DNA of 57,993 bases from Porticoccaceae bacterium (GCA_017858135.1 JAFMBY010000004.1:1-57993), one strand, 5' to 3'; positions 46,934-57,143 are shown, numbered from the stretch's first letter. Program-made: numbers and translations. Notes: generated by a model from the letters alone, not told the origin.

Positions 46934-48415
46934 ATGAATTTTACTGCATCTTCAGCACAGCTGTTAAACATTAAAGCGGATTCTCTCATTCTCCCGACTG
47001 GCCCACAACTAAAAGACAGTGCTGAGGCATTGGATAAATCTCTGGACGGTGCCATTTCCTCCTTGATTAAAGCGGGTGACTTTACTGGCAAGAGCTCAGA
47101 GACGTTGGTTATGCACATACCTGGCGCCAGCGGCAAGCGTATCATTCTGCTCGGCACTGAGGGGGCAACCACCACACAACAGCAGATAAAAGTGATTGAT
47201 GCTGGTGCCACTGCGCTGTTAAAGACACCCAGTGTCAAAGCAGTTTGGGTTGGCGAGGGCCTCTCAGACGATGCCGAGTGGCAGGCAGGCATAGTGGCTC
47301 GAAGCATTCAAACGGCCAGCTACCAATATGCGCATGTACCAAAAAGCATTAAAAAATCCAAGCCGAAAAAATTAACTTCGGTGACTTACTGGGCAGCCAG
47401 CAAGGCCGAAATGACTGCTGCGAAAAAAGGCCTCAGCTATGGCGCCGCCGTTGGCAATGGCATGAATGCCGCGCGCCAGCTGGGCAATCTGCCAGCCAAT
47501 ATCTGCACCCCCAGCTTTATTGCCGCTGAAGCGAAAGCACTGGCTAAAGGGCCGGCGAAAAATCGCGCCAAGGTCAGCACCACGGTCTTGAGCGAAGCGC
47601 AGATGAGAAAACTCAATATGGGTTCGCTACTCTCGGTCAGCGCCGGTTCAGATGAGCCTGGGCATTTAATCGTGATGAAATATCAGGGTGCTAAAGCCAG
47701 TGCCAAACCCGTTGTGCTAGTGGGCAAGGCAGTAACATTTGATACTGGCGGCATCAGCCTCAAGCCCGGCAGCGGTATGGACGAAATGAAATACGATATG
47801 TGTGGCGGCGCCTCAGTGATCGGCGTGATGAATGCGCTAATTGAAACCCAGCTGCCAATCAATGTGGTGGGCATTATTCCCGCGGTGGAAAATATGCCTA
47901 ACGGCAATGCTACCAAGCCCGGCGATGTGGTGACCAGCATGTCTGGTCAAACTATCGAAATTTTAAATACAGACGCCGAGGGTCGCCTGATTCTCTGTGA
48001 TGCCCTCACCTACGCCGGACGCTTTAAGCCGGACACCGTGATTGATATCGCTACTCTGACCGGCGCTGTGATCGGCGCACTGGGCAAGGTTACCGCTGGC
48101 ATGCTCTCCAATGATGATGAGCTCGCCGAGCAGTTGCTGAGCAGTGGCACACGCAGTGGCGACCGCGCTTGGCGAATGCCTCTGTGGGAAGAGTACGACG
48201 AGCTACTAAAAAGCAACTTTGCCGACATCGCCAATATCGGTGGCCCGCAAGCCGGCACCATTACCGCAGCCTGCTTCCTCGCCCGTTTCACCAAAACCTA
48301 TAAGTGGGCACACCTTGATGTGGCTGGCACCGCATGGGTGTCTGGCGCAGCCAAAGGTGCCACTGGACGACCTGTGCCAATCTTGATGGACTACCTGCGC
48401 AGCAAGGCGGGATAA
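46934..48415 (+). CDS. pepA: Leucyl aminopeptidase (M17)
   Basis: Cytosolic hexameric two-metal aminopeptidase; in E. coli also a DNA-binding accessory factor. 493 residues from the ATG at 46934; the track ORF is extended upstream through the promoter region. Catalytic segments: GKAVTFDTGGISLKPG, MKYDMCGGASVIG and NTDAEGRLILCDALTY. It heads pepA-holC, 7 bp apart. Confidence 0.97.
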   Translation: MNFTASSAQLLNIKADSLILPTGPQLKDSAEALDKSLDGAISSLIKAGDFTGKSSETLVMHIPGASGKRIILLGTEGATTTQQQIKVIDAGATALLKTPSVKAVWVGEGLSDDAEWQAGIVARSIQTASYQYAHVPKSIKKSKPKKLTSVTYWAASKAEMTAAKKGLSYGAAVGNGMNAARQLGNLPANICTPSFIAAEAKALAKGPAKNRAKVSTTVLSEAQMRKLNMGSLLSVSAGSDEPGHLIVMKYQGAKASAKPVVLVGKAVTFDTGGISLKPGSGMDEMKYDMCGGASVIGVMNALIETQLPINVVGIIPAVENMPNGNATKPGDVVTSMSGQTIEILNTDAEGRLILCDALTYAGRFKPDTVIDIATLTGAVIGALGKVTAGMLSNDDELAEQLLSSGTRSGDRAWRMPLWEEYDELLKSNFADIANIGGPQAGTITAACFLARFTKTYKWAHLDVAGTAWVSGAAKGATGRPVPILMDYLRSKAG

Positions 48416-48422
48416 CAACAAC

Positions 48423-48851
48423 ATGACCAGTGTTTCGTTTTACAAGTTGTCGGGCAACCTTCAGGTTGCCCTGGCACTGGTATGTCAGTTGACGCAAAAA
48501 GCCATGGCGGCGAATCAGCAGGTTTTGTGTTTGGTTGCCGACAATGACTGCGCGCAGCAGCTGGATAAATTGCTCTGGGACTTTCAGGCCAGCGCCTTTG
48601 TACCCCACGGCATTGGCAATCAGCATCACCCAATTGCTATTACGGTAGACAGTGACCCGGGCGAGCATCACGGCATTCTGATTAATCTGCAGTCGCAGAT
48701 ACCCACCTGGTTTAGTCGCTTTGAGCGCGTCATGGAAATCATCTACCCGCAGCCTGACTACGAGCAGGCCAAGCGCGAGAACTTCAAGTTTTACAAAGAA
48801 CGCGGCTATCCGCTAAGCTTTCACGATCTTACGGAAAAATTTAAGCGCTGA
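48423..48851 (+). CDS. holC: DNA polymerase III chi subunit
   Basis: Clamp-loader accessory protein that links SSB to psi. 142 residues; the chi pattern is clear: VSFYKLSGNLQVALALVCQLTQKA, LDKLLWDF, FVPHGI and the end EIIYPQPDYEQAKRENFKFYKERGY. It sits after pepA and before valS as in E. coli. The stop shares one base with the next start (TGATG). Confidence 0.95.
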   Translation: MTSVSFYKLSGNLQVALALVCQLTQKAMAANQQVLCLVADNDCAQQLDKLLWDFQASAFVPHGIGNQHHPIAITVDSDPGEHHGILINLQSQIPTWFSRFERVMEIIYPQPDYEQAKRENFKFYKERGYPLSFHDLTEKFKR

Positions 48852-49300
48852 TGAATGATCAGAACGAAACCGCCAGCGACAACCATCGCGACAACCATCC
48901 CGACAACTATATAGACAGTTATCCTGACCTCGAAGACTTACTCGACGACCTCTACTCCCTGCAAAACAATCTGCTCTCCGATACAGTGGATAAACCCGCG
49001 ACCAAAACCGCGCGACCGTTACCAAAAAGTCTGGCCGAAGAAAACGTCCACAATCTTGAAATACCCTTTCTCAGTGACATCGTCGACGATGCAATTGATA
49101 GTGAGCGGCAGCTGCGCGAGCAATTTCATCAAGCACAGCAACATCTGTTTGAAAAAACCTCTTCCGCTCAACCAATCTCCGAGGAACAAATCAATACATT
49201 GGTCAACACCCTAATGACTAAAATGCGCCCCAGAATTGACCAGCTATTGCGCGACAAAATTCGCGGCCTGGTGATTGAGCGTTTTAATCAGCAAAATTAA
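48851..49300 (+). CDS. Conserved small acidic protein between holC and valS, function unknown
   Basis: 149 residues, not recognised as a named family. Acidic, Asn/Asp-rich N terminus with a short repeat (DNHRDNHPDNY), a disordered middle, and a C-terminal helical segment (QINTLVNTLMTKMRPRIDQLLRDKIRGLVIERF). Proteins at this place with such a C-terminal helix occur in pseudomonads. One-base overlap with holC suggests coupled translation and perhaps a polymerase-related role, which is an inference. Confidence 0.75.
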   Translation: MNDQNETASDNHRDNHPDNYIDSYPDLEDLLDDLYSLQNNLLSDTVDKPATKTARPLPKSLAEENVHNLEIPFLSDIVDDAIDSERQLREQFHQAQQHLFEKTSSAQPISEEQINTLVNTLMTKMRPRIDQLLRDKIRGLVIERFNQQN

Positions 49301-49335
49301 TCCGCTCACAGAGCAGTTGTTAAGCCTCAGCGCTA

Positions 49336-49362
49336 GCGACAAAAGCTACCAGCCCCTATAAT
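49336..49362 (+). promoter_or_regulatory. Candidate valS promoter
   Basis: A perfect TATAAT with a weak GCGACA 15 bp upstream; about 60-nt leader before the valS ATG. Confidence 0.4.
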
Positions 49363-49421
49363 CTGCTGCTGGCATTCGCAGCCCTAAAAGTAACCTCCAC
49401 ATTCGATAACTGAGCTCAATA

Positions 49422-52316
49422 ATGGAAAAAACATTTGCCCCCCAGGACATAGAAACCAAGTGGTATAAAACCTGGGAAGAGCGTGGTTATTTTGCCCCCA
49501 ACATGGATGGTCGCAACGGAGACGATTCTTATAGCATTGTTATTCCACCACCCAATGTCACCGGCAGCTTGCATATTGGCCACGCCCTGCAACACGGCAT
49601 TATGGATGCCCTGATTCGCTACAACCGCATGAAAGGCAAAAACACGCTCTGGCAAGTGGGTACCGACCACGCCGGTATCGCCACGCAGATGGTGGTAGAA
49701 CGCAAACTGGCCGCCGAAGACCAGCCCGGCCGCGAAGAGATGGGCCGTGAAAAATTTATTGAAAAAATCTGGGAATGGAAGGAAGAGTCCGGTGGCACTA
49801 TTACCCAACAGATGCGCCGCCTGGGCAATTCTGTAGACTGGGAAAGCGAACGCTTCACCATGGATGAAGGCTTTTACAAAGGCGTCCAAGAAGCCTTTAT
49901 TCGCCTGCATGCCGACGGACTGATCTATCGCGGCAAGCGTCTGGTCAATTGGGACCCCAAACTGCACACCGCAATTTCTGATCTCGAAGTTGAGAACCGC
50001 GAAGTCAAAGGTAAGATGTGGCACCTGCGCTACCCGCTAGCCAATGGTGCCAAAACTGTGGATGGCAAGGACTATATTATTGTCGCCACCACGCGCCCTG
50101 AAACCATGCTTGGTGATACCGGCGTTGCGGTTAACCCAGAAGATTCCCGCTATCAAAACCTCGTTGGCCAGTTTGTCGAATTACCCCTGCTGGGCCGCTT
50201 AATTCCCATCGTGGCAGATGAATACGCCGATATGGAAAAAGGCACAGGCTGTGTAAAGATCACGCCAGCCCATGACTTTAATGACTACGAAGTCGGTCAG
50301 CGTCAAAAGCTGCCGATGATCAATATCCTCACCACCAATGCCGATATTCGCCAGAGTGCCGAATGCGTTAACAGCGACGGCAGCGACAACAATGAACTCG
50401 ACGCCACCCTGCCAGAGAAGTATCGCGGCATGGAACGCTTTGCCGCGCGCCGTGAGATTGTTGCCGACTTTGAAGCCCTCGGCCTGCTGGAAAGCATCGA
50501 AGAAAACGATATGACCGTGCCCTATGGTGACCGCGGTGGCGTGGTCATCGAACCACTGCTGACCAACCAATGGTATGTCGACGCCAAGAAACTGGCTGGC
50601 CCTGCGATTGAAGCGGTGGAAGATGGGCGGATTAAATTTGTTCCCCAGCAGTACGAAAATATGTACTTCTCTTGGATGCGCAATATTCAAGACTGGTGCA
50701 TCTCACGCCAGCTGTGGTGGGGCCACCAAATTCCCGCCTGGTATGATGAAGCCGGCAAAGCCTATGTTGGCAAAAGCGAAGCCGATGTCCGTGAAAAATA
50801 CAGCCTCGGCGATATCACGCTGAAACAAGATGAAGATGTGCTCGACACTTGGTTCTCCTCAGCACTCTGGACCTTCGGCACGCAGGGCTGGCCCGAGAAG
50901 ACCGAACGCCTGAAAATGTTCCACCCCACCGATGTGCTGGTCACCGGATTCGATATTATTTTCTTCTGGGTCGCACGCATGGTGATGATGAGCATGCACC
51001 TGATCAAAGATGAAAACGGCGAGCCCGAAGTGCCGTTTAAAACCGTCTATGTCACCGGCCTGATTCGCGATGAACAGGGTCAGAAAATGTCCAAGTCCAA
51101 GGGCAATGTTCTCGACCCACTGGATATGATCGACGGCATTGATATAGAAAGCCTGCTGGCCAAACGCACCGGCAATATGATGCAACCGCAACAGGCGGCC
51201 AAGATCGCCAGCCGCACCAGAAAACAGTTCCCCGACGGCATCGAACCTCACGGGTCAGATGCATTGCGTTTCACCCTCTGCGCACTGGCCTCCACAGGCC
51301 GCGATATCAACTGGGATATGAAACGCCTCGAAGGCTACCGCAATTTCTGCAATAAAATTTGGAACGCCTCCCGTTACGTTCTGATGAACGCTACTGGAGA
51401 ACAAGGGGCTGAAGACTGCGGTCAGGATGGTAGCGAAAACTACAAGCTAAGCCTGGCCGATCGCTGGATTATCTCGCGCCTGCAACAGGCGGAGACCGAC
51501 GTCACCAATGCCATCGATAGCTACCGATTTGATCTCGCCGCACAGGCCCTCTATGACTTCGTCTGGAATGAATACTGCGACTGGTATCTGGAACTATCCA
51601 AGCCGGTACTCTGGGATGAAAACGGTGATCCCGAACTGAAAAAAGGCACCCGCCGCACCCTGGTTCGAGTACTGGAAGCCACCTTGCGATTGGCTCACCC
51701 GATGCTGCCCTTTATCAGCGAAGAGATTTGGCAAAATATTGCCCCACTGGCCGGTATTGAACTCAATCCCCAGGGCGACACCATTATGTTGCAGCCCTAC
51801 CCGGTAGCCGACAGCAGCCAAGTGGATCAAGATGCATTGGCCGATATCGAATGGCTCAAAGCCGTGATTGTCGGTGTGCGCAATATTCGCGGCGAGATGA
51901 ATATCTCCCCCGCCAAAGCACTGCCGATCTACATGACCAAAGGCGGCGCCAACGACCAGCGTCGCATGCAAGAAAACCGCCAATTCCTCAGCAAGCTTGC
52001 GAGCCTGGAATCAATTACCTGGCTGGATAACCCCGAAGATTCCCCGCTCTGTGCCACCGCACTGGCTGGCGATTTGGAAATTTTGGTGCCCATGGCCGGG
52101 CTTATTGATGTCGATGCCGAACTGGCTCGTCTCGACCGTGAAATCGACAAAAATGCGATCGAAGCGAAAAAGCTCTCTGGCAAACTGAGCAATGCCAAAT
52201 TTGTCGACAATGCACCGGCAGAAGTGGTCGCCAAAGAGCGTCAAAAACTCAGCGACTTTGAAAGCTCGCTGACTCAACTGCAAGAGAAACGCCGGGTAAT
52301 TTCTGAGATGGCCTAG
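49422..52316 (+). CDS. valS: Valine--tRNA ligase
   Basis: 964 residues. HIGH region [17 protein letters not shown] at about 43-60, KMSKS region [12 protein letters not shown] at about 555, editing domain between them, and the C-terminal coiled coil ([21 protein letters not shown]) typical of ValRS. Its own promoter lies upstream. Confidence 0.98.
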   Translation: MEKTFAPQDIETKWYKTWEERGYFAPNMDGRNGDDSYSIVIPPPNVTGSLHIGHALQHGIMDALIRYNRMKGKNTLWQVGTDHAGIATQMVVERKLAAEDQPGREEMGREKFIEKIWEWKEESGGTITQQMRRLGNSVDWESERFTMDEGFYKGVQEAFIRLHADGLIYRGKRLVNWDPKLHTAISDLEVENREVKGKMWHLRYPLANGAKTVDGKDYIIVATTRPETMLGDTGVAVNPEDSRYQNLVGQFVELPLLGRLIPIVADEYADMEKGTGCVKITPAHDFNDYEVGQRQKLPMINILTTNADIRQSAECVNSDGSDNNELDATLPEKYRGMERFAARREIVADFEALGLLESIEENDMTVPYGDRGGVVIEPLLTNQWYVDAKKLAGPAIEAVEDGRIKFVPQQYENMYFSWMRNIQDWCISRQLWWGHQIPAWYDEAGKAYVGKSEADVREKYSLGDITLKQDEDVLDTWFSSALWTFGTQGWPEKTERLKMFHPTDVLVTGFDIIFFWVARMVMMSMHLIKDENGEPEVPFKTVYVTGLIRDEQGQKMSKSKGNVLDPLDMIDGIDIESLLAKRTGNMMQPQQAAKIASRTRKQFPDGIEPHGSDALRFTLCALASTGRDINWDMKRLEGYRNFCNKIWNASRYVLMNATGEQGAEDCGQDGSENYKLSLADRWIISRLQQAETDVTNAIDSYRFDLAAQALYDFVWNEYCDWYLELSKPVLWDENGDPELKKGTRRTLVRVLEATLRLAHPMLPFISEEIWQNIAPLAGIELNPQGDTIMLQPYPVADSSQVDQDALADIEWLKAVIVGVRNIRGEMNISPAKALPIYMTKGGANDQRRMQENRQFLSKLASLESITWLDNPEDSPLCATALAGDLEILVPMAGLIDVDAELARLDREIDKNAIEAKKLSGKLSNAKFVDNAPAEVVAKERQKLSDFESSLTQLQEKRRVISEMA

Positions 52317-52360
52317 GGTCTATTCAACCGACCCACACCGATAAAACAAAGAGCACGTTA

Positions 52361-54391
52361 ATGGCCCAAAATCTCAACCCCCAACAGCAGGCTGCGCTGA
52401 AATATATCGACGGCCCACTGCTGGTACTCGCCGGTGCCGGCAGTGGAAAAACCAGTGTGATCACGCGCAAAATTGCCTACCTTGTCGAAGAGTGCGGCAT
52501 CCCTGCGCGCAATATTGCCGCGGTGACCTTTACCAATAAAGCCGCTCGAGAAATGAAAGCGCGGGTCTCCAGCTTGCTTAGCAAGGCGGATGGCAAAGGC
52601 CTTACCGTCTCGACCTTTCACAATCTCGGTCTGACCATCATCCGCACCGAAATTAAAGCACTAGGGTTTAAACCCGGCTTCTCGATTCTCGATCAAGAAG
52701 ACTGTAAAAACCTGCTTAAAGAATTGCTAGTGCGTCACACCGAACTCGATGAAAAGCTTATCGACACCGCTCAAAACACTATCTCCAACTGGAAGAACAG
52801 TCTGCTTGAACCCCATCAGACTGTAGGCGCAGCCAACAGTACCGGCGAGCAAGCCGTGGCGATACTCTATGAGCGCTACCAGCGAGCGCTAAAGGCTTAC
52901 AATGCCGTCGACTTTGATGACCTGATTATGACCCCGGTACTGCTCTTTCGCGGCCAGCCAGAGATCCTCGCTAAATGGCAGCGGCGCATACGCTACTTAT
53001 TAGTCGATGAATATCAGGACACCAACCTCGCCCAGTACGAACTGGTAAAAACACTGGTCAATGACAAGCAAGCACTCACCGTAGTGGGTGATGATGACCA
53101 GTCAATTTATGCCTGGCGTGGCGCGCGCCCGGAAAACCTGATGCAACTACAGGAAGATTTCCCGACCCTGAATGTTATTAAACTCGAGCAAAACTATCGC
53201 TCGACCGGCCGCATCCTAAAAGCCGCCAACACCTTGATCGACAATAACCCCCACCTCATCAGCAAAGCGCTTTGGAGTGAACTGGGCCCAGGCGACCCTC
53301 TGCGTTTTATTAGCAGTGACAATGAAGACGGCGAATGCGAACGCGTGGTTAATGAGATTATCGATATGCGCCTCAAACGGCGCTGTAAATACAGCGACTT
53401 TGCCGTGCTCTATCGCGGCAACTACCAAGCCAAGCTAGTGGAAATTAAGCTGCAATCCCAGAGTATTCCCTACGAGATTACCGGCGGCCAATCGTTTTAT
53501 GCCAAGACCGAAATCAAAGATATCATGGCCTACCTGCGGTTAATTATTAACCCAGATGACGACAATGCCATGCTGCGAATTATCAACACCCCACGTAGAC
53601 AGATCGGCCCCACCACCTTAGAAAAACTCGGCGAGTACTCCAACAAGCGCAACCTGTCACTGTATGACGCCATCGATGAAGTCGGCCTCACCGCCACCAT
53701 GCCAGCGAATAATTTAGAGCGCCTCAAACGCTTTAAACACTGGGTACAAAATATCAATCGCAACGTCTACAACGGCAAACCCATTGAAGCCATCAATGAA
53801 ATGCTCGACGACATCGACTACCTCGACTGGCTAAGACAAAATGCCAGCAGCGATCACGTTGCCCAAAAGCGCTGGGAAAATGTGCAGTTTCTGCTCAACC
53901 AACTCGCTCAGGTACTAAAGAACGACGAGACCGCCACCGACGAAGAAAACGGCGACAGCAAAATCGAAAACGCTATCGCCAAACTGATCCTTAGAGATCT
54001 TCTCGACCGCGAAAAAGAAGAATCCGCCGACGACAAAGTCCAGCTAATGACCTTGCATGCGGCGAAAGGATTGGAGTTTTTACATGTATTTATGGTGGGT
54101 ATGGAAGAAGATATCCTACCGCACAAAAACAGTGTAGAAGGCGGCCAGATCGAAGAAGAACGCCGCCTTGCCTACGTCGGAATCACAAGAGCCCAGCGCA
54201 CCCTCACCATGACCAGCGCCAGGCAGCGAACGCAGTTTGGTGAAACGTCTGCAACTACGCCGAGTCGCTTTGTTGATGAATTGCCAGAGGAGGATTTAGT
54301 GCGGATTGGCGGTGGTGTTGAAATCAGCAAGGAAGAGAATCAGGCAAAGGGTGAGGAGTCATTGGCGGCGTTGAAATCGTTGTTTGGGTAG
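52361..54391 (+). CDS. rep: ATP-dependent DNA helicase Rep
   Basis: SF1A 3'-5' helicase that helps forks past bound proteins. 676 residues, near E. coli Rep (673). Begins LNPQQQAALKYIDGPLLVLAGAGSGKTSVIT (motif I); DEYQDTNLAQYELV (II), GDDDQSIYAWRGA (III), and LMTLHAAKGLEF (V) are intact. Chosen as Rep over UvrD by length and start. It lies 45 bp after valS. Confidence 0.95.
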   Translation: MAQNLNPQQQAALKYIDGPLLVLAGAGSGKTSVITRKIAYLVEECGIPARNIAAVTFTNKAAREMKARVSSLLSKADGKGLTVSTFHNLGLTIIRTEIKALGFKPGFSILDQEDCKNLLKELLVRHTELDEKLIDTAQNTISNWKNSLLEPHQTVGAANSTGEQAVAILYERYQRALKAYNAVDFDDLIMTPVLLFRGQPEILAKWQRRIRYLLVDEYQDTNLAQYELVKTLVNDKQALTVVGDDDQSIYAWRGARPENLMQLQEDFPTLNVIKLEQNYRSTGRILKAANTLIDNNPHLISKALWSELGPGDPLRFISSDNEDGECERVVNEIIDMRLKRRCKYSDFAVLYRGNYQAKLVEIKLQSQSIPYEITGGQSFYAKTEIKDIMAYLRLIINPDDDNAMLRIINTPRRQIGPTTLEKLGEYSNKRNLSLYDAIDEVGLTATMPANNLERLKRFKHWVQNINRNVYNGKPIEAINEMLDDIDYLDWLRQNASSDHVAQKRWENVQFLLNQLAQVLKNDETATDEENGDSKIENAIAKLILRDLLDREKEESADDKVQLMTLHAAKGLEFLHVFMVGMEEDILPHKNSVEGGQIEEERRLAYVGITRAQRTLTMTSARQRTQFGETSATTPSRFVDELPEEDLVRIGGGVEISKEENQAKGEESLAALKSLFG

Positions 54392-54415
54392 GTAGATTGT
54401 CACCCCAGCGAATGA

Positions 54416-54541
54416 ACGGGCGCGTTTTGGGAAGATCATTACCACGCAACCGCGATTGATACAGAGGCTTATTCTCAATGTCCGGTGTATGTCGACATGA
54501 ATATGGTGAGGGCAAGCGTGGTTACCCTTATTGCCCTATAA
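54416..54541 (+). pseudogene. Remnant of a REP-associated (IS200-like, Y1) transposase
   Basis: Not in the track in this frame. After a TGA, the frame reads AFWEDHYHATAIDTEAYSQC and then VYVDMNMVRASVV before a stop. Both blocks match a conserved stretch of RAYT/Y1 transposases (WEDRYHATAI and YIDLNMVRAGVVSHP). About 41 codons remain; the HUH motif and catalytic Tyr parts are gone. It lies directly after rep, and a GTCACCCCAGCGAA motif precedes it. Confidence 0.72.
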
Positions 54542-55448
54542 CTTGTTCTAATTTTTTAAGGATATCCTCCTTTGTACCAGAACCAGACCTATCTAAATTT
54601 TGCTCACGCCACCGGACAGCAGGCAAATCTTGTGCTCCATCAATAGCCAATAAATCCCACTGCGGCTCTCGCTTATAAAATGAACACAAAAAGTCTTTGT
54701 GGATTTGAGGCATATTACTGACAACATCTTCGATAAGGTTTTCTCTGGCATTAGTAAGCGCATCCAGCGACACTTCATCCGCAGTCATACCCACAAAGTT
54801 CTGTTCATAGTCCTGAGATATATCTTTTAAATTAGGTGCAAGTGACGAGTGCGGCGGTTTATCATGGCTAATAAGGTAAATAATTAGTGCTGTACGCATC
54901 TCATCGGAAATACCCTCGTTATTCAACAATTGACTAACATCGAACAGATCACGAGGGTGCTGTCGATCAAGCGCTGCCATAATTTTGCCTGCAAATAGGT
55001 CAGAAAATGACAGCACATTCATTTCAGCAAAGCCAAATTGAGCTTGTGTTTTTTCTGAAATCTCCATCATCACCGGTTGATAAACACAGCCTCGAAGCAC
55101 GGGCGTTACTTCAACCTTTATCTGTACTCGTTCTCTCGAGCGGATGACCAGTTTATTGGCTGGTGCCTGCGAGGCCGGCGCTGACTCAGTGACACGAATG
55201 CTGTTGTCTGCTGCCTTAATACGCTCTCCTATACGCCTTAATGCGTCACCGATAGCAATCAGTGATGTTTCTCTATCTTCTATTGGTAAATAGGTTAAAT
55301 CTATATCTACCGAAAGGCGAGGCAAATCCCGAACAAAAAGATTGATAGCTATACCACCTTTAAGAGCAAATCAGTCTTCCTCTGCCACATGAGGAAGCGT
55401 CCTAACCAGTAAATTAACTTGGTTGCGATAAACTTCACTAAAAATCAT
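54528..55448 (-). pseudogene. AbiEii-type nucleotidyltransferase toxin, interrupted by an in-frame TGA
   Basis: From the ATG at 55448 the frame reads MIFSEVYRNQVN to HVAEED, then TGA at 55371-55373 (codon 26), then in the same frame FALKGGIAINLFVRDL and PRLSVDIDLTYLP. KGG and DID are the nucleotide-binding GG and metal DxD motifs of the AbiEii/MenT family. The downstream part (track ORF from a TTG at 55325) lacks KGG, so reinitiation there should not give an active toxin. The start overlaps the antitoxin stop by 11 bp. The remainder is otherwise intact. Confidence 0.8.
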
Positions 55449-56292
55449 TTACGCCATCCTTTATGTAATCTTTTGGCACAGTTATTTGGTAAATTGGATC
55501 TAGCTTTCCCCCGTTCATCAAAACACGCTTGCCTTTTCCAAGGTCTATTTTGTCGCGCTTTATTTTCTTGAACCAGCGGTTATTGTGACGGTCTGCAAAA
55601 AAGAAAAATAAGCGTTTCACCTTTATACTGGACGTGTTTTGTAAAAGGGTTTGTAGTCGATGCGGGCTAAGATTTACCAAGCCTTCCATTATTACATCTG
55701 CCATGTGGAAGGTTTCGTTTTTAGGCAACTCATCAAGCAATTCAAGAATAGCGCGTTCAGGGGAAGATATAACCATGGGCCATTCCCAGTGCCCCCAAGA
55801 ATGAACGCGCAAACCGTCGACTATCGGTATTGCATCTTTATAGAGTTGATACGTGGTCAGTGATAAAAGTGATGCTGGCGGTCCCTCGACTTGGGGAAGT
55901 AACCGCAATCGATTGTGGTAAACAAAAGTTTCACTCAAACCCAGTTTAAACACCCAAGAAGGTAGTTTTTTATCGCCATACAGATGGATGCTCTTGTCGC
56001 GTTGGCTTACATAATGGGCATAACCATCAAGTTTCAGCGCTGTAAGGCCACCAACTGAGACTGGGTAACCCATTAACATCTGTAGAGAAACAACAACCTG
56101 CTCCCAGCTTATCGTGCCTCGCGGCCGCCGAAATACTCCGCGTACAGGTTGCTCTAACCACCCTGCCGCTACATATTGACTACGCAGTGACCGGTAATAG
56201 CCTTTTTTCTCCATCCAGGCAGCATCCACCAGCAGCCCCTCAGGTAAGAGTTGCTCTAAGCGGTTTAATTTACTCCCATTACGCACATTCAT
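55438..56292 (-). CDS. AbiEi-type antitoxin/transcriptional regulator
   Basis: 284 residues from the ATG at 56292 (MNVRNGSKLNRLEQLLP); the track ORF starts at a TTG three codons earlier. N-terminal winged helix with LLVDAAWMEKKGYYRSLRSQYVAAGWLEQPVRGVFRRP matches the AbiEi_3 family, followed by a larger C-terminal domain. In type IV systems the antitoxin represses its operon and blocks the nucleotidyltransferase. An inverted repeat lies 18 bp upstream. The gene appears intact while the toxin is broken. Confidence 0.85.
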   Translation of the reverse strand: MNVRNGSKLNRLEQLLPEGLLVDAAWMEKKGYYRSLRSQYVAAGWLEQPVRGVFRRPRGTISWEQVVVSLQMLMGYPVSVGGLTALKLDGYAHYVSQRDKSIHLYGDKKLPSWVFKLGLSETFVYHNRLRLLPQVEGPPASLLSLTTYQLYKDAIPIVDGLRVHSWGHWEWPMVISSPERAILELLDELPKNETFHMADVIMEGLVNLSPHRLQTLLQNTSSIKVKRLFFFFADRHNNRWFKKIKRDKIDLGKGKRVLMNGGKLDPIYQITVPKDYIKDGVNDF

Positions 56293-56310
56293 ACTAGGCA
56301 AAATAACATT

Positions 56311-56338
56311 TTATTAAACCATAAAGCAAGTTTAATAA
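56311..56338. promoter_or_regulatory. Candidate AbiEi operator (inverted repeat)
   Basis: Perfect 9-bp arms TTATTAAAC and GTTTAATAA separated by 10 bp (19-bp centre spacing), just before the abiEi ATG in very AT-rich DNA. AbiEi proteins are known to bind inverted repeats in their own promoter. Confidence 0.5.
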
Positions 56339-56562
56339 CACTTAAATAAGCACATTATAAATGTACATATTCTAATACTTCTAAACTTTTCAGGTAGCCG
56401 CCAGGGTGAGGGTTTTGTCCATAAGCACCACAACTCATCTATTTTCATTAAGATAATTTGCTAGCACTCTTCCCTGTATTGTCTTACAGATAAAATTACC
56501 CTTACCAGACAAACAGCAGACAAACAAAAAGGCGCCCTCTTCTCAAACCACTTTCAAATACC

Positions 56563-57053
56563 TCACCCCAAGTAAAACAAATCACCGCACTAACCACCGT
56601 AGACTCCCCCAACCCACACACACCGCTCTCAAACCCCACACCGGACTGTTTATAGGCCTTAATGCTAATCGACAAATCCCCTCCAGAAGGCATATCCGTG
56701 ACTATCATTTGAGTAACTGCCAAGCGCAACTCATCCCCCAAGTACCTTACCCGCCCAATATTTTGGGTGGCCACATAGGCCGCTAAACCAACGGTGTTGT
56801 TATTGGCAATGGCTATGGCTTCGGCCTCATCTTTAAAGCCAATCACCGACAGCACCGGGCCGAAGATTTCTTCCTGAGCTATGCGGGTGTTGGGGTCTAC
56901 CTAGTCGAAGATCGTGGGGCATAGGTAGAAGCCGCCAGTTTCTTGCAGTACCTGCTTGCCGCTCAAAATAGGTTCGGCGCCCTGTTCTTTGTCCAATTCT
57001 ATATAGCCCAGCACTTTATTCAGATGGGCTTCATTCATAATCGCGCCGAAGGG
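56563..57053 (-). pseudogene. Aldehyde dehydrogenase remnant (C-terminal third)
   Basis: The frame reads FGAIMNEAHLNKVLGYIELD, then GGFYLCPTIFD, a TAG at 56901-56903, then RIAQEEIFGPVLSVIGFKDE, AIANNNTVGLAAYV, and KQSGVGFESG near the end. This is the C-terminal part of an NAD(P)-dependent ALDH; the cofactor domain and catalytic Cys are missing and the 5' junction is a G/C run. The track shows only the portion after the stop. Flanks show nothing recognisable. Confidence 0.8.
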
Positions 57054-57124
57054 GCTGGGGGGGTTATGGCAGCGACGCGTTGCAAGACAAGATTGGAAGG
57101 TAAGTGCTTTTTTAAATCGCCCGT

Positions 57125-57143
57125 GAAAACGGGGTAGAACCCC
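57125..57143 (-). terminator. Candidate terminator of ihfB
   Basis: On the minus strand GGGGT-TCT-ACCCC followed by GTTTTC, 3 bp beyond the ihfB stop. Short T-run. Confidence 0.45.

Noticed and set aside
54478-54678. 66-aa plus-strand ORF after rep
   Set aside because: Wrong frame of the transposase remnant; the neighbouring frame carries the recognisable WEDHYHATAI and YVDMNMVRA blocks.
55371-55373. In-frame TGA in the AbiEii gene as a selenocysteine codon
   Set aside because: No hairpin resembling a SECIS element is evident right after it and the family does not use selenocysteine; a nonsense mutation or read error is simpler.
56506-56529. Two copies of CAGACAAACA as a possible CRISPR or target-site repeat
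   Set aside because: Only two short adjacent copies with no spacers and no partner at another boundary; no CRISPR array is present anywhere in the window.
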